The notes beneath the pieces are model-generated. The model ran no database searches, was not told where the DNA came from, and saw only the letters and a list, made by a program, of their open reading frames with translations. Of a DNA stretch of 42,501 nt, positions 1 through 7,382 are shown piece after piece. Each line of letters opens with the position of its first letter. The first letter of the stretch is position 1. The position numbers and the translations under genes are program-made. Source of the DNA: Opitutus sp. (lineage in GTDB: Bacteria > Verrucomicrobiota > Verrucomicrobiia > Opitutales > Opitutaceae); contig JANYAM010000041.1 of the NCBI GenBank assembly GCA_025361365.1, forward strand, positions 1-42,501, written 5' to 3'.

Positions 1-894
1 ATGTCCTATGGCTATCCTTCAGGTGTAGATTTGGTGAACAAGATTATTGGGGGTATTAGTCGTCGCTGGATGGATTCGCAGCTGAATGAAAGCCACAAGA
101 GATATTTTACATACTCGATAGATGACCTGCGCGAATTTCAAAGCAGGCTCAGTGGGTCTGGTGTGTTCTCCGTTGATGCGTTTCTGGAAAAGCCGAACAA
201 CAAAACATTCATCGAGCTGGGCAAGCTACTCATAGCTGAGCATCTTCTTCCATGTGAGTCGCCCGACATTCCCCCAAGCGACGGTAGCGATGATTGGTAT
301 AGGTATTTGGTTCACCGGATACAGGAGAATCTCAGCGGGAAGACGCCCAAAAAAGAGCCACTCACCATCATCACATTCAATTACGATCGTTCGTTAGACG
401 AGTATCTACGTACTCGTTTGCAAACGCTATTTGGATATACGCCCGAAGAATCGAACAAGGCATTTAGTAATTTAAAAATCATTCATGTGCACGGCATGAT
501 GTCTGCACTTCCGTGGCAGGGTTCCCAAAATGAAAAAGGACGGGCCTATGGGTCGTCTACTATTGGCGAATGGCCTTTAATTGCATATGGCATAAAGATT
601 ATCCATGAAGGGAATTCAGCAGACCCGGCATTCGTGGAAGCGCGTCGCCATTTAGAGGCAGCAAATCGAATTTTCTTTTTAGGGTTTCACTACCATCAAC
701 CCAACTTAGAGCGACTACTCGCTGGAAGCTGGATGAAAAGAGGTGAACAGAGGACTATCTGGGGCTCTACTTATGGTATGGAAACCTCTGAGATTTCTAC
801 CGTCATGGAGCAATTTGACCTAAGATTTTACGCAGCTGATAATGGACGAAAATGCCTGAAGGCGCTTCGACAATTTAGCGATGCGTTGAGCTAA
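1..894 (+). CDS. SIR2-like domain protein, 5' end cut by window edge
   Basis: The reading frame is open from the first base, and 297 residues are visible. Motifs of the SIR2-like fold common in defence proteins are seen: TFNYDRSLDEYL near residue 124, IIHVHG near 160 and FLGFHYHQPNLERL near 227. The first residues (SYGYPSG) resemble what follows the GAGAS nucleotide-binding loop in this family, so the true start probably lies upstream and the first Met is internal. No second domain follows, so this may be a stand-alone SIR2 protein or the end of a larger one. Some family members hydrolyse NAD in anti-phage systems; that role is inference here. The gene is AT-richer than the rest of the window, and its 3' end overlaps the convergent gene at 875-1222 by 20 bases. 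Confidence 0.75.
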   Translation: MSYGYPSGVDLVNKIIGGISRRWMDSQLNESHKRYFTYSIDDLREFQSRLSGSGVFSVDAFLEKPNNKTFIELGKLLIAEHLLPCESPDIPPSDGSDDWYRYLVHRIQENLSGKTPKKEPLTIITFNYDRSLDEYLRTRLQTLFGYTPEESNKAFSNLKIIHVHGMMSALPWQGSQNEKGRAYGSSTIGEWPLIAYGIKIIHEGNSADPAFVEARRHLEAANRIFFLGFHYHQPNLERLLAGSWMKRGEQRTIWGSTYGMETSEISTVMEQFDLRFYAADNGRKCLKALRQFSDALS

Positions 895-1222
895 GCGGCT
901 TGAACGTCTCCGGGTCCCTCCACCGCTCAGCGATCACGGTCAATGGTGACACTCGTTCCTGCCGCTTAACCCGGCATCCCATCGGCTTCTTGGCATCGGC
1001 ACAGTAAACCCAAGGCGGGCGATTGTCCGAAACAGCCGGGGTATCCCCAGCCACGTTGAAGTCGTAGGCACGGTAGCCTGCCTCATTTCGACTAAACAGT
1101 TTCTTCGGCTTGGTGGCAGGCAGCCCTTTGGCGGCACAATACTGGCCTGTAGGAGCCTGTCTTGAGACCGTAGGGCGGCCCAGCCTAGCCCGAATCAATT
1201 CGAGCCGTTCCTTGGCATTCAT
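875..1222 (-). CDS. Hypothetical protein, 115 aa
   Basis: I do not recognise the family. The protein starts MNAKERLELIRARLG, a likely amphipathic helix, and continues with a basic, Tyr/Trp-containing region holding three cysteines (QYC, VYC and MGC). That is too few for a confident zinc site. The start has a GAGG about ten bases upstream. The gene lies 14 bases downstream of the small ORF at 1237-1392 on the same strand, which suggests a two-gene unit. Its end overlaps the convergent SIR2-like gene. Both the AT-richer composition and the context suggest accessory DNA. Confidence 0.55.
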   Translation of the reverse strand: MNAKERLELIRARLGRPTVSRQAPTGQYCAAKGLPATKPKKLFSRNEAGYRAYDFNVAGDTPAVSDNRPPWVYCADAKKPMGCRVKRQERVSPLTVIAERWRDPETFKPLSSTHR

Positions 1223-1236
1223 AGCCTGGCCTCAGC

Positions 1237-1392
1237 TTACTTACGGCGCTTCTTGGCAGGCTTGGCGGTCTGCCCGGTGACCTTCTTGACGTGATGCTCG
1301 AATTCACGAGCGCCAGCAGGGACAGGCGTGCCCGTTGCCTTGGCAACAATGAGCGCGGCGAGCTGGTTAACGTCAGGACCTTTCTTGGGCAT
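1237..1392 (-). CDS. Small basic hypothetical protein, 51 aa
   Basis: This is an open frame of 51 codons plus a stop. It begins MPKKGPDVNQLAALIVAKAT and ends in a lysine/arginine-rich tail (AKPAKKRRK). The N-terminal pattern, a short charged start followed by LAALIVAKATG, resembles small helical proteins often found beside mobile or accessory genes, some of them labelled histone-H1-like. The likeness is from memory and weak. The gene stands directly upstream of the 115-aa gene on the same strand. The basic tail is compatible with nucleic-acid binding, but no function can be assigned. Confidence 0.45.
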   Translation of the reverse strand: MPKKGPDVNQLAALIVAKATGTPVPAGAREFEHHVKKVTGQTAKPAKKRRK

Positions 1393-1455
1393 TGGATGTA
1401 GTGTAGGCATAAATGGATTGAGGGGGAGGGGAAAATTGAGGAGATACGCTAAGTC

Positions 1456-1878
1456 ATGCCGTTCGTCCGAATAGGTTGTCTAGTTATCGCGATCAGCGCG
1501 GGGTTCGGGCTTCAAAGCCACTGGACCGATTTAGGCTGGTGGATTACATTTGCCGCTGCCGTTATCGGTTTTATCTGGTCGATGCTAGATTATCACCCCG
1601 GTAGGATAGCGATTTCACTGCACCGAGGTAGACCGGCATCATATTTCGCGCTTCGGAACGTGGGAACCTCACCTCTTCGGAACCTGAAAATCGAATGTCC
1701 CCCGAGTCTTGCAAATCTACAGCGAGACTTTGATGAGGTGCCCGCGACTCTTGCCGGAGGCGAGCAAGTTGATATTCCAGTCGGATTAGGCTCCGGTTCA
1801 GCTCGACAATTCGAGTTTCAAGTAGCCTCGCGTTATATGTGGTTAGGTAGAAAGACGCGCAGAATAGTAGTGCAATGA
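1456..1878 (+). CDS. Possible membrane protein, 140 aa
   Basis: Two hydrophobic segments (about residues 6-20 and 27-44) are followed by a beta-rich soluble part with phrases such as ALRNVGTSPLRNLKIE and LAGGEQVDIPVGLG. These are typical of small bacterial membrane proteins with an immunoglobulin-like C-terminal domain. A GAGGAG lies 12 bases before the ATG, a somewhat long spacing. The minus strand also carries a plausible membrane/coiled-coil frame (1571-2017), so strand assignment is uncertain. GC at third codon positions looks slightly higher in this frame, which tips the choice. The region is AT-rich like the SIR2 gene. Confidence 0.42.
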   Translation: MPFVRIGCLVIAISAGFGLQSHWTDLGWWITFAAAVIGFIWSMLDYHPGRIAISLHRGRPASYFALRNVGTSPLRNLKIECPPSLANLQRDFDEVPATLAGGEQVDIPVGLGSGSARQFEFQVASRYMWLGRKTRRIVVQ

Positions 1879-2124
1879 GAACGCCCAACGCGCTGTAGGG
1901 GTTGATGGGATGACTGAGGACGGTCACAACCTTCCCCAAAAAGGTGAGACGAGGAGAGGTTGGGACACACCATTCATCCGGAGGATTCGGCTTCAAAGAA
2001 CACCTCCCTTCTTCCACGAGGGAAGGAGCGAAGCATAGCGAAATCCGCCTTCTTGAGACTCAGAGAGCCCTTGTTGAGAATTTAAGTGGTGCATGACCAC
2101 TGGCTGGGGGAGCTGACCGAAAAA

Positions 2125-2856
2125 TCAGCCGATTTTCGGCCGGCGGGGCAGGAGCGCATCCTTTTCCGCCGGAGGTTCCTCCAGACGGCCCGATCCGGCC
2201 TCCCCGGGTTCGTAGCGGAAGTCGGTGAACCCTTTCTTGATGGCCCACCGCATCAGCTCCTCGCGGCCGTGCAGGTTGAGCTTGGCGAGGATGTTCTGGT
2301 GATGGGTGCGCACGGTAGCGGGGCTGAGCCCGGCGTGCCGGGCGATCTTGTCGTGGGTCCAACCGAAGCCGAACAGGGGCACCAGCTCGAGCTCACGGCT
2401 GGAAAGGATTTTGGAGAAATGATCCGGCTGCCGGCGGGTGTGGGCGATGGCGGTCAGCACCGCGGGTTGGAAATACGTCCGGCCGAACAGCAGCTCTTTC
2501 AGCGCCAGCGCCAGCTCGGTGTCGTGGGCGGAAGACTTGAGCAGGAACCCGTGGATGGGGCTGAGGGCGACCCGGCTCAGGACAATGTCGGGCGCCGCGG
2601 AGGTCAGCACCAGCACCCGCGGGGCCGGGCGCAGGCTGGCCAGCTCCGCGGCGACCTGAAAGCCACTCATGTCCGGCAGGCGGAGCTCCAGGATCACGAC
2701 GTCCGGCTTCTGTTCGCGGGCGAGCTGCAATCCGGCCAGGCCGCTGCGCGCGCCAACCACCACGGCCGGCCCGGGCATGACCTGGCCTAACTTGAGGAGG
2801 AGGAAGTCGAGCAGCAAGGCGTCATCCTCAATGCAAAGAATCGTGGGGGAACTCAT
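2125..2856 (-). CDS. LuxR/NarL-type response regulator with atypical receiver
   Basis: The 243-aa protein has an N-terminal receiver domain (about 1-125) and a C-terminal LuxR-type helix-turn-helix (about 150-215, including LSSRELELVPLFGFGWTHDK and LSPATVRTHHQNILAKL). The acidic pocket (E10, D11, D12), T85 and K107 are present. The phospho-acceptor position reads VVILELRLPDMSG, so Glu57 (codon GAG) stands where Asp is expected. Such receivers cannot be phosphorylated in the usual way and may be locked on or respond to a ligand. No histidine kinase gene is adjacent. The tail after residue 215 is Pro/Glu-rich and low-complexity. It lies downstream of the BrkB gene with a gap of about 107 bases, so it may have its own promoter. 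Confidence 0.88.
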   Translation of the reverse strand: MSSPTILCIEDDALLLDFLLLKLGQVMPGPAVVVGARSGLAGLQLAREQKPDVVILELRLPDMSGFQVAAELASLRPAPRVLVLTSAAPDIVLSRVALSPIHGFLLKSSAHDTELALALKELLFGRTYFQPAVLTAIAHTRRQPDHFSKILSSRELELVPLFGFGWTHDKIARHAGLSPATVRTHHQNILAKLNLHGREELMRWAIKKGFTDFRYEPGEAGSGRLEEPPAEKDALLPRRPKIG

Positions 2857-2963
2857 GCGGTGGGTGCAGCCGCGACTATAAGGGAGCAGCGCGGCGGGCC
2901 CAGTGGGCCTATCGCCTGATTTCAGGGCGCGATTGCGCGCGGGAAATTCCCGCCATGGATCGC

Positions 2964-4463
2964 CTACGATCCCTTCACGGGGAATGGCGCGTAGGTCTGG
3001 CTCGGCTCATGTTCGCCGATGAGTTCGTCCAGGGTCCGGCCGCCGAGCGCGGCGGGCAGGGCTTGGGCGATGCGCTGATGGTAGAGAGCGAGGACGGGGT
3101 CCACGTTGTCGAGCAGGCCCGCCGTCGGGGCCTCCCCGTAATGCTCGAACTCGCGGCGGAACTCCTCGAGCGTGATCTGATCGAGGGGCCGGGCGGGCTG
3201 GTAGCGAAAATCGTTGGGGTCGGCGGTCTCGGCCGGCGGCAGCTCGGTGACGAGCTTCAGGTCACCGAGGCGGTTGAGGCTCTCATTGAGGATCTGCGAG
3301 GGCACGCGGATTAACCCGGAGAGCTCGCTGACGGAATAGGCGGGGGCGGCGACCTTGAAGCGACGGGCGATGAGCAGGAGCACGACCAGCGACATGCTCT
3401 CGCGCGTGGCGTGGTTGAGGCTGTGCCACGCCGTCTGGCTGCTGCGGTAGCGGACATTTTGCACGGCGTAGGTGATCTGTCCGCCGACCAGCACGAAGAA
3501 CCAGAAGATGTAGAGGCCGATCATGAGGATCGGTATGATGCTGACGGAACCGTAGAGGCTCTTGGAGAAGACGACGCGCTTGAAATACAGAAAAGCGAGG
3601 TAGTTGTTGAGGAAGAGCAGGGCCGTGACGACGACGGCGCCGAGGAGGGCTGCCCTCCAGCGCACGCGCGTGTGCGGCACGAGGCGGTAGAACAGCGTCA
3701 GGATGAAGACGAGCAGCAGCACCGACCCTGAGGGGAGCATCCAGACAAAGAAGCTCTTCAGCTGGGCGCCGAGCGGGATCTTTTCAAAGAAGACATTCAT
3801 GAACGCGCCGGCGGAGAGCAGCGTGAGCGAGGTGAAGAAGAGCAGGGCGCCGAGCGTGATGACGCTCCAGTAATAGACGATGCGGGCCAGGAGGCTGCGC
3901 CCGCGGCGCACGCCCCAGATGTCGTTGAAGGTGTTCTCGATCGTCGTGAACAGGCCGATGACGATGATGAACAGCGTGAGGATGCCGATGAGGCCGGCCG
4001 TGCCGGAGCGGGAGCTGACGATGAAATTGTTGAGCAGCTGCACCATCTCGGGCGTGGCGACCGCGGCGGCCGCGACGGGGGCCGCCGGGTTGGCCGCCCG
4101 CGGCTGGTCGCGGGCGTGCTCCTGCTGGTCGGCCTTGTCGTATTGGGCTACCTGCGGGGCGATGAAGCTGATGACGCGGTTGATCCCCTGCGCGGCGAGG
4201 GCGGGGTCCTGGTTGCCGAGGGCAAATCCGGAGATGAGGACGGTGATGGCCACCAGCGGGCCGAGGGCAAGCAGCGAGCTGTAGCTGAGCGCGGCGGCGC
4301 GGATGGCGACGTGCATCTCGTGCAGCCCGGAGACAGTGATGGAGGCGATGCGCAGCAGTGCGAGCAGGCGACTCTTCAGCGTGCGCTCGCGGATCAGGCC
4401 GGCGGCCCAGATATCATGGGTCCAGAGCTGCCGGAGCCGGGACAGGAGCGTAGGCAGCGGCAT
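2964..4463 (-). CDS. YihY/BrkB family inner-membrane protein
   Basis: The 499-aa protein carries the YihY/BrkB core: a first membrane helix after RAAALSYSSLLALGPL, an FNDIWGVRRGRS motif after the third hydrophobic stretch, and further helices through VGGQITYAVQNV, with about six transmembrane segments in total. An Ala/Pro-rich loop interrupts the periplasmic part near residues 115-140. A soluble tail from about residue 360 includes a winged-helix-like region (VSELSGLIRVPSQILNESL). The family was once labelled ribonuclease BN, but that label was withdrawn and its role is still unclear. It follows the GYF_2 gene on the same strand after 27 bases, so the two are probably co-transcribed. Confidence 0.9.
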   Translation of the reverse strand: MPLPTLLSRLRQLWTHDIWAAGLIRERTLKSRLLALLRIASITVSGLHEMHVAIRAAALSYSSLLALGPLVAITVLISGFALGNQDPALAAQGINRVISFIAPQVAQYDKADQQEHARDQPRAANPAAPVAAAAVATPEMVQLLNNFIVSSRSGTAGLIGILTLFIIVIGLFTTIENTFNDIWGVRRGRSLLARIVYYWSVITLGALLFFTSLTLLSAGAFMNVFFEKIPLGAQLKSFFVWMLPSGSVLLLVFILTLFYRLVPHTRVRWRAALLGAVVVTALLFLNNYLAFLYFKRVVFSKSLYGSVSIIPILMIGLYIFWFFVLVGGQITYAVQNVRYRSSQTAWHSLNHATRESMSLVVLLLIARRFKVAAPAYSVSELSGLIRVPSQILNESLNRLGDLKLVTELPPAETADPNDFRYQPARPLDQITLEEFRREFEHYGEAPTAGLLDNVDPVLALYHQRIAQALPAALGGRTLDELIGEHEPSQTYAPFPVKGS

Positions 4464-4490
4464 GGCAGGACCGGTCGAGCCGGGGCGCGC

Positions 4491-5273
4491 TCAGGAGAAG
4501 GACAGGGTGGCCAGCATCGCCATGCCCGCGAGGCCGACGAATGCCGCCACGGCCAGGGGAATGAGGCTCAGGAAGATCGTGCAGAAATACAGCCCGGTCG
4601 AGCCGGCCGCCACGGCGATCATCGGCGTAAGTTGGCCCTGCGTCATGAACAGGAAGCCCAGGAAGCCGAGGCCGAACACCGCGCGGAAGCGCACAAAAGG
4701 ATAGATGGTGATGACGCCGAGGAAGAGCAGGAGGCCGATGACGGCGTCGACAATGCCGAGATACACGAACGGCTTGTCGGCGAGCTTGGCGAGATCCATG
4801 GCGATCACCAGGTCGATGCTGGGCAGGATCAGCGCGATGGCGCTGAGGAGAGAGATGACGGCGGCGGTGCGGGTGCCCCACTGCGCAGCCTTCATCATCT
4901 GCTCGGACTTGTCCTTCTTGCCCTTGGTCTCGTCGGTCCGGCCCTCGGCCGCGGCAAGGAATTCCTGCACGGTGATGGCGGGGGCGCTGTCGGACTTCTC
5001 CTCGTTGACCGCCTTGAATTCCTTTTGCTTGAAGCCCATTTTCTTTTTCTCGGGCCAGAGCGCGCTCTTCAGCTGCTCGTGGGTGCCGATCTGCAGCCAC
5101 TGCTCGGAGGTGGCGTCGTAGAAATAGGTCTCGGCCGTGACATTCTTGGTGGGGTCGCTGCTCTCGGTGAGCGAGCGCAGCTGCTCCATCGAGAAGGGGC
5201 CGCGCGCTTCGGTATCGTTGAGGCCGCGGATGTAATATTCCGGGCCGGAGGGTTCTGGGGAGCCACCGGACAT
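4491..5273 (-). CDS. GYF_2 (DUF4339) domain membrane protein
   Basis: The N-terminus (residues about 10-75) matches the GYF_2 pattern: YYIRGLNDTEARGPFSMEQL, a Trp in the EQWLQIG segment, and a following charged linker. From about residue 130 there are four hydrophobic segments, ending in LAGMAMLATLSF at the C-terminus. The domain is thought to bind proline-rich partners; the C-terminal part anchors it in the inner membrane. It is 27 bases upstream of the BrkB-family gene on the same strand, so a joint envelope role is possible but unproven. A repeat-filled gap separates it from argS upstream. Confidence 0.8.
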   Translation of the reverse strand: MSGGSPEPSGPEYYIRGLNDTEARGPFSMEQLRSLTESSDPTKNVTAETYFYDATSEQWLQIGTHEQLKSALWPEKKKMGFKQKEFKAVNEEKSDSAPAITVQEFLAAAEGRTDETKGKKDKSEQMMKAAQWGTRTAAVISLLSAIALILPSIDLVIAMDLAKLADKPFVYLGIVDAVIGLLLFLGVITIYPFVRFRAVFGLGFLGFLFMTQGQLTPMIAVAAGSTGLYFCTIFLSLIPLAVAAFVGLAGMAMLATLSFS

Positions 5274-5339
5274 AGTGCGGCCATGTTGCGGCCCGGGCCC
5301 GCAGCGGCAAGAGCGAAGTCAGTTAAAGAAATCACAAAC

Positions 5340-5409
5340 GCCAAAGGTCCAAACGCCAAACCAGGGCCAAATTCCATCCATTTGGACTTTGGCGCTCTGG
5401 GATTTGGCC
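5340..5409. repeat. Inverted CCAAA-rich intergenic repeat
   Basis: Between argS and the GYF_2 gene, gccaaaggtccaaa (5340-5353) pairs with tttggactttggc (5381-5393), with one bulged base. A second arm, ggccaaat (5366-5373), pairs with atttggcc (5402-5409). The composition (CCAAA/TTTGG words) differs from the GC-rich flanks and resembles the element at 29408-29515. Confidence 0.65.
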
Positions 5410-5417
5410 TCTTCTCC

Positions 5418-7172
5418 TTACATCCGCTCGAGGTCCGTGCGGAGGCCGAGCAGGTGCAGGCCGGCCTCGAGCTCGACGAGCGTGCGGTGGCAGAGCAGCA
5501 GGCGGCGGGCGCGCACGGCGGGGTCATCTACGATGACCTTGTCCGCGGCGTAGAAGGTGCTGAATTCGCCAGCGAGCTCGTAGAGATGGAGGCTGAGAAA
5601 ATGCGGGCGCAGGGTGTTGGTCGCGAGTTGCACGGCGTCGGGAAACTTCCCGAGCTTGCGGGCGAGGGCGATTTCCTGCGGCGTCTCGGGCGCGGTCGCG
5701 TCGGCGAGGGGCGGCATGGCGGCGTCGAGCCCGGCCTTGCGGAAGATGGAGCGAATGCGGGCGACGGCGTAGAGCAGGTAGGCGGCGGTGTTGCCCTCGA
5801 GCGAGATCATCTTGTCCCAGGCGAACACGTAGTCACTCGAGCGGTTCTGCGACAGGTCCGCGTATTGCACGGAGGCGACGCCGACGATGTCGGCGATGGC
5901 ACGGCGCTCGGCCTCGGGGAAATCGGGGTTCTTCGAACTGACGAGTTGGTAGGAACGTTCCGTGGCCTCGTCGAGCAGGGCCTTCAGGCGGATGATGCCG
6001 CCGTCGCGGGTCTTGAGCGCCTTGCCGTCCTCGCCGTTGACGGAACCGAAAGTCACATGGTGCAGCTCAGGCAGCCGGTAATTTTCCGCCGCGAACCATT
6101 TCCGCACGGTGAGGTAAAGCTGCTCGAAGTGGTCGGCCTGGCGGAAGTCGGTGACGACGATGATGCCGTCGACCTTGAAGTGCTCGGCGCGGTAGAGCGC
6201 CGTCGCGAGATCGCTCGACGCGTAGTTGGCGGCGCCGTCGCTCTTGCGGATGATGAAGGGCTGCTGGGCGAAGCGCGGGTGTTCCGGGTGGAAGACGACC
6301 AGCGCGCCCTCACTCGGTTGCGCGAGACCGGTCCCGGTCAGTTCGCGGTAGACGCGGTCGACCTTGTCGTTGTAGAAGCTCTCGCCGAGCATGGCGTCGA
6401 ACTTGATGCCGAGGCGGTCGTAGATCTCCTGGAACGCGGCGAGGGAGACGTCGTTGATGGTTTTCCAGACCGCGAGGTTGGCGGCGTCGCCGGCCTGCAG
6501 TTTGACGAGTTCCTGCTGGGCCTCGGTCAGCACCGCGGGGTCGGCCTCGGCGGCGGAGTTGCCGGCCTTGTAGAGGCGCTCGAACTCCTCGAGCGGGTCC
6601 GCGTCGAGGGCGGCGGGATCGAGGTGGCGCTTGTAGGCCCAGATGAGTTTGCCGAACTGCGTGCCCCAGTCGCCGATATGGTTGTCGCGAATGACCTTCG
6701 CCCCGCTGAACGTGAGTAGGCGGCAGATGGCCTCGCCGATGACGGCCGAGCGCAGGTGGCCGACGTGCATCTGCTTCGCCGTGTTGGGGGAGGAGTAATC
6801 CACGATCCAAGTCTGGCCGTGGCGGGCACTCGCGGCGCCGGACTGGAGGTGTTCCTCGGAATCGTAGGTCTGCAACCAGGCGAGCAGGGCGGCGGGCTTC
6901 AGGCGGAAGTTGATGAACCCCGGCCCGGCCAGCGAAATGTCATAATCGGCCTGCAGGCCGCCCAATTCGTCCACGATTTGCTGGGCCAGGGCGCGGGGGT
7001 TCTGCTTTTCGCGCTTGGCGAAGGCAAGGGCGCCATTGGCCTGATAGTCGCCATTGGCCGGGTCGGCCACCCGGACCTCGGGCTGGAAGCCCCGGTCGGC
7101 CAATCCCAGCTTGGCGGCGGCGGCCCGGACGGCCGTGTCGAGGTGGCTGGCGACGTTGAAGGGAAGGGACAT
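5418..7172 (-). CDS. argS: Arginyl-tRNA synthetase
   Basis: This class I aminoacyl-tRNA synthetase attaches arginine to tRNA-Arg in the cytosol. The N-terminal Add1 domain is followed by the HIGH-type motif SPNTAKQMHVGHLRSAVIGE, the lysine-lacking KMSKS-loop equivalent GKALKTRDG typical of ArgS, and the C-terminal DALR anticodon-binding domain, ending with the LLGLRTDLERM tail. The start chosen gives 584 residues, close to the usual 560-590. A further upstream start at 7256 would add 28 unconserved residues. It is divergent from the phosphorylase gene, with about 210 bases between the two starts. Confidence 0.96.
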   Translation of the reverse strand: MSLPFNVASHLDTAVRAAAAKLGLADRGFQPEVRVADPANGDYQANGALAFAKREKQNPRALAQQIVDELGGLQADYDISLAGPGFINFRLKPAALLAWLQTYDSEEHLQSGAASARHGQTWIVDYSSPNTAKQMHVGHLRSAVIGEAICRLLTFSGAKVIRDNHIGDWGTQFGKLIWAYKRHLDPAALDADPLEEFERLYKAGNSAAEADPAVLTEAQQELVKLQAGDAANLAVWKTINDVSLAAFQEIYDRLGIKFDAMLGESFYNDKVDRVYRELTGTGLAQPSEGALVVFHPEHPRFAQQPFIIRKSDGAANYASSDLATALYRAEHFKVDGIIVVTDFRQADHFEQLYLTVRKWFAAENYRLPELHHVTFGSVNGEDGKALKTRDGGIIRLKALLDEATERSYQLVSSKNPDFPEAERRAIADIVGVASVQYADLSQNRSSDYVFAWDKMISLEGNTAAYLLYAVARIRSIFRKAGLDAAMPPLADATAPETPQEIALARKLGKFPDAVQLATNTLRPHFLSLHLYELAGEFSTFYAADKVIVDDPAVRARRLLLCHRTLVELEAGLHLLGLRTDLERM

Positions 7173-7382
7173 CACGTGATTGAGGAATTGCGCTTGGCTT
7201 TGAGCAAGAAGGATTTTGGCGGGTTGCGGCTGCGATAAATCCGTGTATGTTCGCACATGGAAACCAGTGTAAATTTGGCAGAAGAAGCGACCATTTTAGT
7301 CTCGACAAAATTGGCAAAACCCATTGCCTCTGCGAGCTTTGCGCCGCACGGCGCGATCCCCCCGACACCCACAGTGCCTTCC

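Noticed and set aside
1571-2017. Minus-strand frame with a membrane helix and coiled coil
   Set aside because: It overlaps the plus-strand candidate at 1456-1878 almost wholly. The plus frame has slightly better third-position GC and a more protein-like C-terminal domain. Kept only as an alternative in the findings.
4116-6719. Very long plus-strand open frame (867 codons)
   Set aside because: It runs antisense to the BrkB, GYF_2 and argS genes. It has Gly/Glu/Asp-rich composition typical of the complement of GC-rich genes, with no domain.
7173-7382. Promoter in the divergent argS/phosphorylase gap
   Set aside because: Several TTGGCA-like hexamers occur, but none has a convincing -10 at the right distance, so no site is listed.
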